A stretch of DNA of 18,960 bases, taken from positions 1-18,960 of the forward strand of contig JALUQR010000219.1 in assembly GCA_027017505.1 (NCBI GenBank), read 5' to 3'. The position numbers and the translations under genes were made by a program. Of this stretch, positions 8,084 to 14,825 are shown piece after piece (position 1 is the stretch's first letter; each line of letters begins with the position of its first letter). Source of the DNA: a bacterium (GTDB lineage Bacteria; Desulfobacterota; GWC2-55-46; DRQE01). The notes below the pieces were generated by a model that had not been told where the DNA came from, searched no databases, and worked only from the letters and a program-made list of their open reading frames with translations.

Positions 8084-9085
8084 TTACATCCTCTCCATCC
8101 TCTCGCAGACCTTCTGGCAGTTTGTGGCATCTGAGGGGCACACGCTTTCTTTTGAAAGGCAGTATTCGTGGTTACAGCGCTCAAGCCTTCCTGACCCTGC
8201 GTAGAGTGGAAGCGTAAGGCTTGCAAGAAGAAGGCCTGCCATGATGATGGTTGCAATTATGATGCTTGCAGGCAGGGAAGTTTTTCCGCTCCCTGGTTCA
8301 AGAAGCTCCTTTACCCTTCTTTCCACCAGTGCCCTTCTATCCACAATGGGTATGGCAAAGGATAGAGGGGTGGACTTTACCCTCAATAACTTTACAAGTG
8401 CACCTGCAAGGGCAAAGGGGCTTGCAGACATGGATACCGCTCCTTCGTCTGCAGCAAGCTCTTTTGCAACGAAGAACCTTTCGAGAAGATACCCACCAAG
8501 GGGTAAAAAGAAGAACATGTCCTTTATGAAGGTAAGAAGAAAGGCCCTGAGGGGATCCCGCTTTCTCGCATGGTACAGCTCGTGGAAAAGGACAGCCCTC
8601 AACTCCTCTTCATCGAGCTCTTCTGTAAGCCCACCCGATACATAGACCACAGGATGAATCAACCCCATGGTAAATGCGGTCTTTATTGCCCCATCCTCAA
8701 AGGGGATTATGGTGATGCCATTCGTTTTAGAGAGCTTCTCAAGAAGAGGAAATTCTTTAAGGGATATTGGCACAAGCCCTTTGAGAAACCTTCTCTTAAG
8801 ATAAAATGCCCTCAACGCCCTGAGCGATGCCATGAGAAAACCCACCCCGACCATGCCCATGCCCACCCATGGCATTATGGCACCTGCCATGGTGGGGCTA
8901 AGTAGACATACAGAAAAGATGGTCTCACAGCAGGCTACAGCCTCCTTTGCAAGTATGGTAAGCCCCAGTATCTTTCCCGCACCATGGTGAACCAGTGCGG
9001 TCACAGAAAGAAAGACCACCACTGCCATACCCACAGCACCAAGAAAGCTCAAAAGGGCTTCTCTCAGATAACGGGGCTTTCTCAT
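8084..9085 (-). CDS. M56-family (BlaR1/MecR1-type) sensor metalloprotease with Cys-rich tail
   Basis: Membrane zinc protease of the BlaR1/MecR1 class, 333 residues. N-terminal helices lie near 10-32 and 65-92. The catalytic motif HELYH (His168, Glu169, His172) and downstream KELAADEG (Glu209, Asp213) are the gluzincin-type ligands. A hydrophobic segment (about 180-200) and a last helix at about 272-295 follow. BlaR1 continues with a penicillin-binding domain of about 250 residues outside the membrane. Here only about 38 residues follow, with Cys304, Cys309, Cys316, Cys323 and Cys327 and one His, so a periplasmic metal or thiol sensor is inferred. The start overlaps the blaI stop (ATGA). The expected role is to cleave BlaI on signal, derepressing blaI and cusCBA. 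Confidence 0.85.
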   Translation of the reverse strand: MRKPRYLREALLSFLGAVGMAVVVFLSVTALVHHGAGKILGLTILAKEAVACCETIFSVCLLSPTMAGAIMPWVGMGMVGVGFLMASLRALRAFYLKRRFLKGLVPISLKEFPLLEKLSKTNGITIIPFEDGAIKTAFTMGLIHPVVYVSGGLTEELDEEELRAVLFHELYHARKRDPLRAFLLTFIKDMFFFLPLGGYLLERFFVAKELAADEGAVSMSASPFALAGALVKLLRVKSTPLSFAIPIVDRRALVERRVKELLEPGSGKTSLPASIIIATIIMAGLLLASLTLPLYAGSGRLERCNHEYCLSKESVCPSDATNCQKVCERMERM

Positions 9086-9495
9086 CTTTTCTTCTCTTTC
9101 TTTTTCTCCTCTATGAAGGAAGCAAGCCTCTCTATAAACTCGGGGTCTGCGGACTCAAGGGCATCCACGAATCCTGCAACAAGGGATGTGCCCGCAACAT
9201 CCATGTAGTCTTTTATAAGTCTTTCTGACACCCCCCGTGTAAACTCCTCTGCACCGATAAGGGCTCTGTAGACAAAAAGTCCCTCTGCCTTTCTCTTTTC
9301 GATAAGGCCCTTACTTACAAGCCTTTCAAGAACAGTAAGAACCGTTGTGAGTGCCACCCTTCGCACCCTCTTGACCTCCTGCCAGACCTCCTTACCCGTA
9401 AGCTCTTCTGTCTTCCACAGAGCCTTGAGTATGCTCAGCTCAAGCTCCCCGAGAGGACGGCCCGAAAGTGGCTTTTTTACGGACTTCTTCTTCAT
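9082..9495 (-). CDS. blaI: BlaI/MecI/CopY-family winged-helix repressor
   Basis: DNA-binding repressor of 137 residues. A winged helix spans about 15-78 (LGELELSILKALW, then VALTTVLTVLERLVSKGLIEK as recognition helix and wing). A C-terminal helical dimerisation region at about 82-130 ends in a Lys-rich tail. The extended basic N-terminus (MKKKSVKKPLSGR) is longer than in classical BlaI. No Asn-Phe cleavage site as in staphylococcal BlaI is obvious, so the cut site would differ. It is first in an operon with the M56 protease and lies 1.4 kb upstream of cusC in the same direction. Its own start codon is overlapped by dyads matching the cusC operator, implying autoregulation. There is no Shine-Dalgarno sequence. 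Confidence 0.88.
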   Translation of the reverse strand: MKKKSVKKPLSGRPLGELELSILKALWKTEELTGKEVWQEVKRVRRVALTTVLTVLERLVSKGLIEKRKAEGLFVYRALIGAEEFTRGVSERLIKDYMDVAGTSLVAGFVDALESADPEFIERLASFIEEKKKEKKR

Positions 9496-9518
9496 GTAGA
9501 TATTCTACAAAGGTAGAA
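9495..9518. promoter_or_regulatory. Overlapping BlaI-type operators at blaI
   Basis: Two overlapping dyads are visible. TTCTAC-AAAG-GTAGAA (9503-9518) has the same 6-nt arms as the cusC operator. TGTAGA-TAT-TCTACA (9495-9509) is a perfect inverted repeat reaching the first base of the blaI start codon. The shared TTCTAC arm would let two dimers compete or stack over the -10 element. Confidence 0.68.
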
Positions 9519-9530
9519 TGAGGGTGTCAA
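9502..9530 (-). promoter_or_regulatory. Sigma-70 promoter of blaI-M56
   Basis: On the reverse strand TTGACA (9530-9525) is followed by a 17-nt spacer and TAGAAT (9507-9502), a near-consensus vegetative promoter. Only 6 nt separate the -10 from the blaI ATG, so transcription should begin at or next to the ATG. The -10 lies within the operator dyads, as expected for steric repression. Confidence 0.75.
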
Positions 9531-9561
9531 GCGGAAATGGTCTTTCTCGTATCCCACCATA

Positions 9562-10230
9562 TCACCTTAGGTAATTATAAACGATTTTTTCCATCAAATC
9601 ACACAGACATTGAATCAATATAGGGAACAATGGCCTATCCCTGTTATTGTATCTGAACTCCATCTCCTTCAAGTACACTGGAAACTTCTCCTTGGAGATA
9701 CCATGAAACTTTATAAGCCGTTCCTTGGCAAAACTCCAGAAACCCTTGACACCGTTTATGTAGACCCTTCCCCTGGCAAAGTATCTCGTGTGGTCTATCT
9801 TGACATGCCGATACCCGCAGAACATCAAGGCATCGTAGCCCCTGTACCTGTCCGTATAAACTATACTGCTCCTCCTCACTGTCTTTATCGCAAGATTCAA
9901 TATGCTCTCGGCACTAACCCTTTTCAATACCTCTACCTTCACAATCCCATTACACTCGAGTATACCAAAAATGGGGATTTTTCCAGCAGCACCTCTGCCT
10001 CTCTTATCCTTTTGAAACAGCGGATGACTTAGCCCGAGTTGTGTGGCTATCTTCCTTGAAGATAGCTCAAGCTCAAAGAGTTTTACCAGCCACAACCAGT
10101 CCCTGCATGATATGTTCAGCTTGCCTATCCATCTGCCGCTGAAGTCCGAGAACTCATAACCACATTGTTTACACCTGTACTTCAAATGACTTTGTATCCA
10201 TGCCACCATTCTATTGTGGTGGCAAATCTT
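9562..10230 (-). pseudogene. IS1595/ISXO2-type transposase, N-truncated and internally deleted
   Basis: Reverse-strand remnant of a DDE transposase of the IS1595 group. Codons upstream of the first ATG (10207-10209) read ...ICHHNR and form, with CKQCGYEFSD, part of a zinc ribbon; an in-frame TAA precedes them. The HTH part (SSRKIATQLGLSHP) then jumps directly to KDKRGRGAAGK. The segment that normally holds the first catalytic Asp (DETYFGG-like) is missing, about 60-70 residues. Later motifs are intact: VYTDRYRGYDAL, HTRYFARGRVYINGVKGFWSFAKERL and the C-terminal FRYNNRD. It is probably inactive. It lies 66 bp upstream of blaI and faces a second remnant of the same group. Confidence 0.75.
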
Positions 10231-10252
10231 TTACAATCACCAAATTTTTTAA

Positions 10253-10590
10253 TTGCAGAGGATATGCCCCGCTCAACAGCTTCAGGGACGCAAGGGCGAG
10301 GAAGTCATCAGGCGTGTTAGAGAACATACCAGGCCGGGGAGTCTTTACTACACTGATGAGTGGCGTGCCTATGGTTCTCTTGCGGTAAGGGGAGACCATA
10401 TCGTGGTCAAAAAAGATGGTGGTAGACCTAAGGGATGGAGCCACATTAATGGCATAGAGTGGTTCTGGAGTTATGCCAAGAATTGGCTTTATCCATTTTT
10501 TCCTACCCCCGTTACCAAGGTCTGCCCGTACTTCCCCAGGGCTCTTCTGCAACAGGTGAAGGATTGGAGCGCCATGTTAGCCCATAGACG
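10253..10590 (+). pseudogene. IS1595-type transposase C-terminal fragment
   Basis: Forward-strand fragment with the catalytic-core signature LYYTDEWRAYGSL, then WSHINGIEWFWSYAKNWLYPF, typical of IS1595-group transposases (second Asp, then the N-G-IE-FWS helix). The N-terminal two thirds, including zinc ribbon and first Asp, are absent. Similarity becomes doubtful after the poly-T at about 10495. The open frame runs on to 10699 only as the antisense of the M23 gene. Its sequence differs from the neighbouring reverse-strand remnant, so these are two different elements rather than one inverted copy. Confidence 0.65.
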
Positions 10591-10592
10591 GT

Positions 10593-11201
10593 CTACCATC
10601 TGTCGATCCAGCCTGATGGCATGGCGAAAGGATTGCATCCGCCGAAGGTGTCCGTCGAGTCTTCGTCGGTTTCGTACTCTATGGTCGTTATTATATTAAG
10701 ATAACCCTCAGGGTCTTTGCGGTGGTCCGTGCGCAAATCCGCGGGCCAGCCTCTACTCCAATCGAAACCCCTGTCGGCCTCTATTACCTCGAAGTGAAGG
10801 TGGAAACTCTGTCTTAGCCCCTTGTAATAGGCCTGTGTCCCTGAATTACCTGATATACCAATCGTAGTGCCCTTTCTCACCTTCTGCCCTCTGTATGCGG
10901 TCCTTTTGTCAAGGTGGGCATAAAGCGTGTATATGTGTCTTTGGCCGCAGGGTATTTCAGGGGTATGGTCAATGACGATAGTATGCCCATAGTTGGTCCT
11001 GGTTGTTGAGCCTTCTCTTACGCCAGAATAGACGACCACCCCGCTTTCACTTGCATAGACAGGTTCCTTGTAAGACAAGAAATCCAGCCCCATATGCCGG
11101 CGGCGGCCCCTGTCTCTCGGAGCGCCGAACTGGCCGCCCTTCAGGTTGACCCCGGCGCTACAGGGCTTTTCAAAGTAGAGCTTTATCGTCTTCTTCTCCA
11201 T
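10593..11201 (-). CDS. M23-family (LytM-type) metallopeptidase
   Basis: Zinc endopeptidase of the lysostaphin/LytM fold; the family cuts peptide cross-links in peptidoglycan. The 202-residue product has zinc-ligand motifs HMGLD (His36, Asp40) and HLHFE (His134, His136), plus His73 (YGH) and His96 (YAH) in the expected places. The core VYASESGVVVYSG and VRKGTTIGISGNSGT is typical. ATG 11201 is chosen over TTG 11216 because AGGGGG lies about 6 nt upstream of it. No signal peptide or membrane segment is visible, unusual for a wall enzyme; export by another route or a lost N-terminus are possibilities. It starts 21 nt after the lipoprotein gene, so the two probably form an operon. Confidence 0.82.
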   Translation of the reverse strand: MEKKTIKLYFEKPCSAGVNLKGGQFGAPRDRGRRRHMGLDFLSYKEPVYASESGVVVYSGVREGSTTRTNYGHTIVIDHTPEIPCGQRHIYTLYAHLDKRTAYRGQKVRKGTTIGISGNSGTQAYYKGLRQSFHLHFEVIEADRGFDWSRGWPADLRTDHRKDPEGYLNIITTIEYETDEDSTDTFGGCNPFAMPSGWIDRW

Positions 11202-11222
11202 CTTTGACCCCCTCAATCGTTA

Positions 11223-12434
11223 TCAATCCCTGGAAATCTCTTTTACAAAGAGGTCCAGGTGATAGACATAGAACCTGCCACTCTGTTTCGGTGGTGTCTT
11301 GCTACGAAGAAAAGCCATCCACCTTCCATCGGGAGAGACATCGATCAGCTCGACCGCACGATAACGGGCTTCACCGTAGCGGGTATCAACAACACATTGA
11401 GCATCGGTTTTACGCAGGATAAGACGGCGTATACAGCGATCCCCCTCCCTCTTAAAGATAACCTCTCGGTCGGGCAAGAGGATAAGAGTAGTGATGCGCC
11501 TTCCGTGCTCATCGAGTCTGCCCAGCTCTTTGCAGGCGATCTTCCTGTTCCTGATCACACACTGCAGAAAGCGATGTCTTGTCCAGCCCCATCGTTTCGC
11601 TTCCAGGGGAGTCTCTGACAGGGTAAGATAAATCCTGTTCTCCTTGTCCACTGCTTCAAGGGTGATGCTGACACCTGGCCTCTTCCCTCCGCTGAGTTCC
11701 TCCAGGCTGAATTCCTTTGCCCAGCCCCCATCGCCGAAGAACTCCACACCGAGGGCTGAGCCATCCCCCCATATGCGGGTTACTATGCCCGAGGAGTCGG
11801 CAAACCAGAGGGTATTATCGTAGAACCATGCATTGCTCAACCATAGCTTCTCCCATTCTGGCTCTGGCATCTCTATGGTGCGCTCGTGGCTATTGCCGAG
11901 CAAAACCTTCGACCCGTCGGGAGAGACCAGACTCCCGCTATCGTCTCGCACGACTGCGAATTTATGCCTTGTGCCAGTAGCCACTTCGTAGCGATAGAGG
12001 TCCACAACGGTTCCGTGCCAGCCAGGTCCCTCATCCACCATGTCTTCTGGAATCCTGCCCAGCCTGTCCCTGTATTGCCGTGCACTTTTTCTATCCCTGT
12101 ATATGACCCATTCTCCATCGGGTGTACAATCTACGGGATAATCGGTGCCCTTTGTGCTTACTGTAACCCTGTTGCCCTTCAGGTCCACCCACTGGGTGCC
12201 GAATTCATCGCCGTAGATGAGAAGTGCCTTATTCCCACACCACCTTATAAGGGAAAAGCCCAACCCACCTCCAATATCCCTGGCAATCAGTATCTCCCTC
12301 TCCCCTTCGGTCCTCAGGGGGTTCTTCAATAAGGCAGGACCTCCTGCCACACAGCCGTAAAGGACGACGAGCGAAAAAAGAATGCCAGATAGAAAGATCA
12401 CGATGAAGATATTATTTTTGTGAGAGCCCTCCAT
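11223..12434 (-). CDS. Lipoprotein with TolB-like propeller repeats
   Basis: I do not recognise a named family. The 403-residue product starts with a lipoprotein signal (hydrophobic 9-25, lipobox LYGC, Cys28). The body repeats short beta-rich units with motifs such as PDGEWVIYRD, VSPDGSKVLLGN and VSPDGRWMAFLR, as in TolB-like or WD-type propellers. Other segments carry Trp/Gly-rich turns. TGGAGG 6 nt before ATG supports the start. It is the first gene of a likely two-gene unit with the M23 peptidase, suggesting a cell-envelope role. Surface or periplasmic location is inferred from the lipobox; the ligand is unknown. Confidence 0.68.
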   Translation of the reverse strand: MEGSHKNNIFIVIFLSGILFSLVVLYGCVAGGPALLKNPLRTEGEREILIARDIGGGLGFSLIRWCGNKALLIYGDEFGTQWVDLKGNRVTVSTKGTDYPVDCTPDGEWVIYRDRKSARQYRDRLGRIPEDMVDEGPGWHGTVVDLYRYEVATGTRHKFAVVRDDSGSLVSPDGSKVLLGNSHERTIEMPEPEWEKLWLSNAWFYDNTLWFADSSGIVTRIWGDGSALGVEFFGDGGWAKEFSLEELSGGKRPGVSITLEAVDKENRIYLTLSETPLEAKRWGWTRHRFLQCVIRNRKIACKELGRLDEHGRRITTLILLPDREVIFKREGDRCIRRLILRKTDAQCVVDTRYGEARYRAVELIDVSPDGRWMAFLRSKTPPKQSGRFYVYHLDLFVKEISRD

Positions 12435-12625
12435 CTTATGCCTCCAGCTCCCCAGACTCGGCTTCCTCAGGGTCTGATTATAGCAGGAGAGAGACAGGGA
12501 AACAAAGCCCTATATCCTGTGGTGTGTTTTTTCTACCCCTGATCTTTCATTCCGCTGTTTTCGAAGCCAGATCAGGCGGATTTTATTCTACCCCCTTCCT
12601 CAAAAGATGCTGGTTTAATGTAATA

Positions 12626-12631
12626 TATAAT
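12626..12631 (+). promoter_or_regulatory. Candidate -10 element of the small HTH gene
   Basis: A perfect TATAAT lies 30 nt before the HTH start codon in an A+T-rich stretch (12616-12650). No convincing -35 is seen at 16-18 nt spacing, so this is a weak call. The rest of 12435-12661 separates divergent genes and shows nothing else recognisable. Confidence 0.3.
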
Positions 12632-12661
12632 CGAACAAACTTTTTTGATGGAGGGTTGAAG

Positions 12662-12847
12662 ATGAAACTGCTGGTTGCCAGAGAGGTTGCAGGGATACTC
12701 AGGGTTTCTGTATCCACTGTCTACGAATGGGCAAAGAGAGGGGAAATCCCGGCTTACAGAGTGGATGGAACGGTGAGATTCGAAGAGAGGGAAATACTTG
12801 AGTGGATAAAGGCACGCAGATTCGGGCCGGAGAGGAAGAACCTCTGA
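12662..12847 (+). CDS. Small AlpA/excisionase-type helix-turn-helix protein
   Basis: A 61-residue MerR-like winged-helix protein of the HTH_17/AlpA/Xis type. VAREVAGILRVSVSTVYEWAKRGEIPAYRVDGTVRFEEREILEWI shows the helix-turn-helix and the wing (IPAYRV..TVRF). GGAGGG 6 nt upstream fixes the ATG at 662 of this kilobase; an upstream in-frame ATG at 12524 would add 46 residues without domain character. Such proteins act as excisionases or regulators of integrative elements. Its position 2 kb from a tRNA integration scar fits this, but single-gene copies also occur as stray regulators. Confidence 0.72.
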   Translation: MKLLVAREVAGILRVSVSTVYEWAKRGEIPAYRVDGTVRFEEREILEWIKARRFGPERKNL

Positions 12848-12925
12848 GACCTTTTAGAAGGGCTTTGTGCTGGTAATGAAGAGATAAACCAACTAAGGCC
12901 CGGTGGATGGATTTGCATACAGAGG

Positions 12926-12990
12926 AGGGGGATTGTCCACCAAACCGTGTCAATCTCAAAATTAGCTCAACGCAGGAAGTGGACAGTCCC
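12926..12990. repeat. Partial, inverted copy of the GACTG/CAGTC repeat
   Basis: The first 22-23 nt starting near 12928 match the reverse complement of the right end of the repeat at 16688-16780 with about four differences (GGGATTGTCCACCAAACC against GGGACTGTCTACCAAGCT). It ends with GGACAGTCCC (12981-12990). Only 5 nt separate this end from the next repeat unit. The interior does not align clearly, so this is a degenerate or shortened copy. Confidence 0.5.
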
Positions 12991-12995
12991 TAAGT

Positions 12996-13088
12996 GACTG
13001 GGCTTCTATCTACAGCCAGCTTGCCATCCTTTTTGAGGATAGGATACAATGAGGGAAAACTACTTATACAGTTCGGCGGACAGTCTCC
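12996..13088. repeat. Degenerate 93-bp repeat, copy A
   Basis: Begins GACTGGGCTTCTATCT and ends CGGACAGTCTCC, with inverted GACTG/CAGTC termini. It aligns over its full length with 16688-16780 at roughly 70 percent identity by eye, with the best block around CTTTTTGAGGATAGGAT. A small internal hairpin (ATCCT/AGGAT) is possible. It overlaps the last 25 bases of the DUF2442 gene. MITE or REP-like nature is inferred. Confidence 0.62.
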
Positions 13089-13345
13089 ATCCAGTCGGGC
13101 AGAGGCTCTCCGGTCGCCTCGTGGTATAGGGTCTCGGGAGCGATATCCACATCATCGGGCCAGCAAAGCACGCCCAGTTCCTTGTTGATACGGAATTTCT
13201 TGAAGTAATCCAAGTCCGCAAAGCGGCCAAATACGCCTCCCTTCCCAACATAGTCCTTGAAATCTACAATCCCCTTCCTGCCGTTCTCAAAGGCGACCTC
13301 TATCCTGTACCCATCGACATATCTTGCCTCTACAACGTCATACAT
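13064..13345 (-). CDS. DUF2442-family protein
   Basis: A 93-residue protein of the DUF2442 family, recognisable from VVEARYVDGYRIEVAFENGRKGIVDFKDYV, FADLDYFKKFRINKELGVLCWPDDVDIAPETLYHEATGE. The function is unknown; members often sit beside DUF4160 proteins, as here, and the pair has been considered toxin-antitoxin-like without firm evidence. AGGGGG 7 nt before the ATG supports the start. The last residues (after PDWME) and the stop codon come from the end of repeat copy A, so the natural C-terminus may have been replaced by the repeat insertion. It is the last gene of the HEAT-DUF4160-DUF2442 unit. Confidence 0.82.
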   Translation of the reverse strand: MYDVVEARYVDGYRIEVAFENGRKGIVDFKDYVGKGGVFGRFADLDYFKKFRINKELGVLCWPDDVDIAPETLYHEATGEPLPDWMETVRRTV

Positions 13346-13358
13346 GGCTTAACCCCCT

Positions 13359-13620
13359 TCATTTAAGCGGCTCTATCCGGAGAAGCGGCTTGTTCTCCCT
13401 GGCCAGCTCCCAGTCTTTCAAGAGCTCTTCCCTTGTGTATCTCCGCCCACTCCATGACAAGCCCCAAGGCCCTCGGCGGAAGATTCCTCTCCAGAACCGC
13501 GAAGTCCTCTATCCTTATGGCCGATCTGTACTCTCCGTACCGCACATGGAAGTGCGGCGGGTTATGGTCGCCGTGGAACATGGCGATAACAATCCCGAAA
13601 AACCTGCTTATCTCCGGCAT
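13359..13620 (-). pseudogene. DUF4160-family protein gene with C-terminal frameshift
   Basis: The first 66 or so residues are a typical DUF4160 protein: MPEISRFFGIVIAMFHGDHNPPHFHVRYGEYRSAI..., ending LPPRALGLVMEWAEIHKG, with the HxPPHFH signature. At the GGG run on the reverse strand (13430-13432) the frame changes. As read, the protein ends in an atypical GAGQGEQAASPDRAA at 13363. Removing one base restores ELLKDWELARENKPLLRIEP, the usual family ending, with a stop at 13359-13361. So there is a one-base insertion, real or a sequencing error. A Shine-Dalgarno AAGGAG overlaps the end of the upstream HEAT-like gene; DUF2442 follows after about 14 nt. The family role is unknown. Confidence 0.8.
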
Positions 13621-13629
13621 CCTGCTCCT

Positions 13630-14565
13630 TCAGCCCGTATGTCTCGAAAGGTACCGTAACAACGCATCTAATCGTTCGGTCGTTTCGTGACGAAACTGGC
13701 TGAATTCCTCCCGCAAGGCATCAAGATCAGAGTACACAGGTTGCCTATTTTGCTCCACATCCGCTGATTGTTGCACGGCTTGTTTAATTTCCTCACTGAA
13801 TCGCTCGGGAGCAGATTCAATAAGCTCCAGCAGGGGTTTGTACCGACGCCACACAAGAGCCTTAATGGCATGCTTGCTCATACGGTTCAGCATCTCGTCG
13901 GGAATAACGCTGTCGCCTATTTCCAGAGGATACTCCCATGCGATCGCATGGTGAACACGTGCAGGTGTACAGGTTGTGAGGTTCCAGATCGCCTCAAATG
14001 CTTTATTCATGGAGTACCAGTCCAAGCCATCTTCGGGTTCACGGTTTTTTCCATGAAGCAGTTTAGGATTCCTTACGAACTCGACAACAAGTTCAGCAGC
14101 CTCCTTTTCTTGCAGTGCGGCGCTCTGCAGTCCGTCAACGATGAATTCCGCGAATTCCTCTTCCCATACATAATCAGAAAGAGCTATAACGCCGAGCCTT
14201 TCGATATGACTCAGAAGGCCAAATTCTTCCTTGTCAAAAAGAGGGACATCAGAATTCATCGCGGCCCGGACTAAAGCCGATGGATCAGCTTTCAGCTTGG
14301 CGTACAGATCTGGCTCATATTCTTCTATGATATGACAACACCTTACCGCAAGCATGCGCACAACTGGACTCGGGTCGTTCAGTACTTTTATCTTCATTTT
14401 TTCTCCAAATAGCCCACGTGATTCTTCTAAAAAACGAAGAAGAACGCTAACGCGCTCCAGAAGACCCAACCCATCCCACATCTCGGCAAGAATCGTACTG
14501 CTGAAAGTTGTTGGTCTTAGAAGAAGTTCGAGATTTACGGCATTAATTCTCCTCTTTTCTCTCAT
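13630..14565 (-). CDS. HEAT-repeat-like protein of unknown function
   Basis: I do not recognise a family. The 311-residue product is helical. Residues about 55-105 look like HEAT repeats (IKVLNDPSPVVRMLAVRCCHIIEEYE, LKADPSALVRAAMNS). A middle region has GLLSHIERLGVIALSDYVWEEEFAEFIVDGL and a WYSMNKAFEAIWNLTTCTPARVHHAIAWEY motif. A C-terminal coiled coil (DLDALREEFSQFRHETTERLDALLRYL) could mediate oligomerisation. ATG 14565 is chosen over TTG 14580 because GAGAGG stands 7 nt upstream of it. It is the first gene of a compact unit with DUF4160 and DUF2442 (9-nt gap). It lacks signal peptides and membrane segments, so it is cytosolic. Confidence 0.6.
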   Translation of the reverse strand: MREKRRINAVNLELLLRPTTFSSTILAEMWDGLGLLERVSVLLRFLEESRGLFGEKMKIKVLNDPSPVVRMLAVRCCHIIEEYEPDLYAKLKADPSALVRAAMNSDVPLFDKEEFGLLSHIERLGVIALSDYVWEEEFAEFIVDGLQSAALQEKEAAELVVEFVRNPKLLHGKNREPEDGLDWYSMNKAFEAIWNLTTCTPARVHHAIAWEYPLEIGDSVIPDEMLNRMSKHAIKALVWRRYKPLLELIESAPERFSEEIKQAVQQSADVEQNRQPVYSDLDALREEFSQFRHETTERLDALLRYLSRHTG

Positions 14566-14693
14566 TAGTTTTCCTCTCAAAAAGAACCGTTATCAGCAGA
14601 GAATAGTTCTTTCTGAAAAAAACAGGGCACTGCTCTTTGCCAGCACACTTGCAAGCTAATTTTATTAAAAATCCGCCAAAAACTCAAACAAAA

Positions 14694-14724
14694 AGGGCCC
14701 CGGTCGGCTTCCGACCAAGGCCCT
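14694..14724 (-). terminator. Intrinsic terminator behind the tRNA fragment
   Basis: Arms AGGGCC...GGTCGG (14694-14707) and CCGACC...GGCCCT (14711-14724) pair with one 2-nt internal mismatch around a 3-nt loop. Read on the reverse strand it is followed directly by TTTTTGTTTG, a proper T-tract. It lies about 40 nt downstream of the reverse-strand tRNA 3' end and is probably that tRNA gene's own terminator. Confidence 0.8.
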
Positions 14725-14763
14725 CGTATCTCAAACCACACCCAAAAGGTGCGGGAATCAGTA

Positions 14764-14812
<49 letters not shown>

Positions 14813-14825
14813 AAAAAGGGAAAAA

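Noticed and set aside
9082..9495. Beta-lactam resistance operon because of BlaI/BlaR1-type genes
   Set aside because: No beta-lactamase or penicillin-binding protein is present and the M56 protein lacks the sensor domain; the adjacent genes are metal efflux.
10201..10224. Inverted repeat TGCCACCA...TGGTGGCA between the two IS1595 remnants
   Set aside because: The left arm is coding sequence of the reverse-strand zinc ribbon region and no T-tract or second copy is present; probably chance or a junction relic, not a called terminator.
11886..12332. Forward frame of 148 codons inside the lipoprotein gene
   Set aside because: Antisense to the lipoprotein gene, without a good ribosome site or recognisable motif.
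12926..13088. CRISPR array from the recurring GACAGTCCC/GACTG motifs
   Set aside because: The units are few, degenerate, unequal and partly inverted; there are no regular spacers or cas genes.
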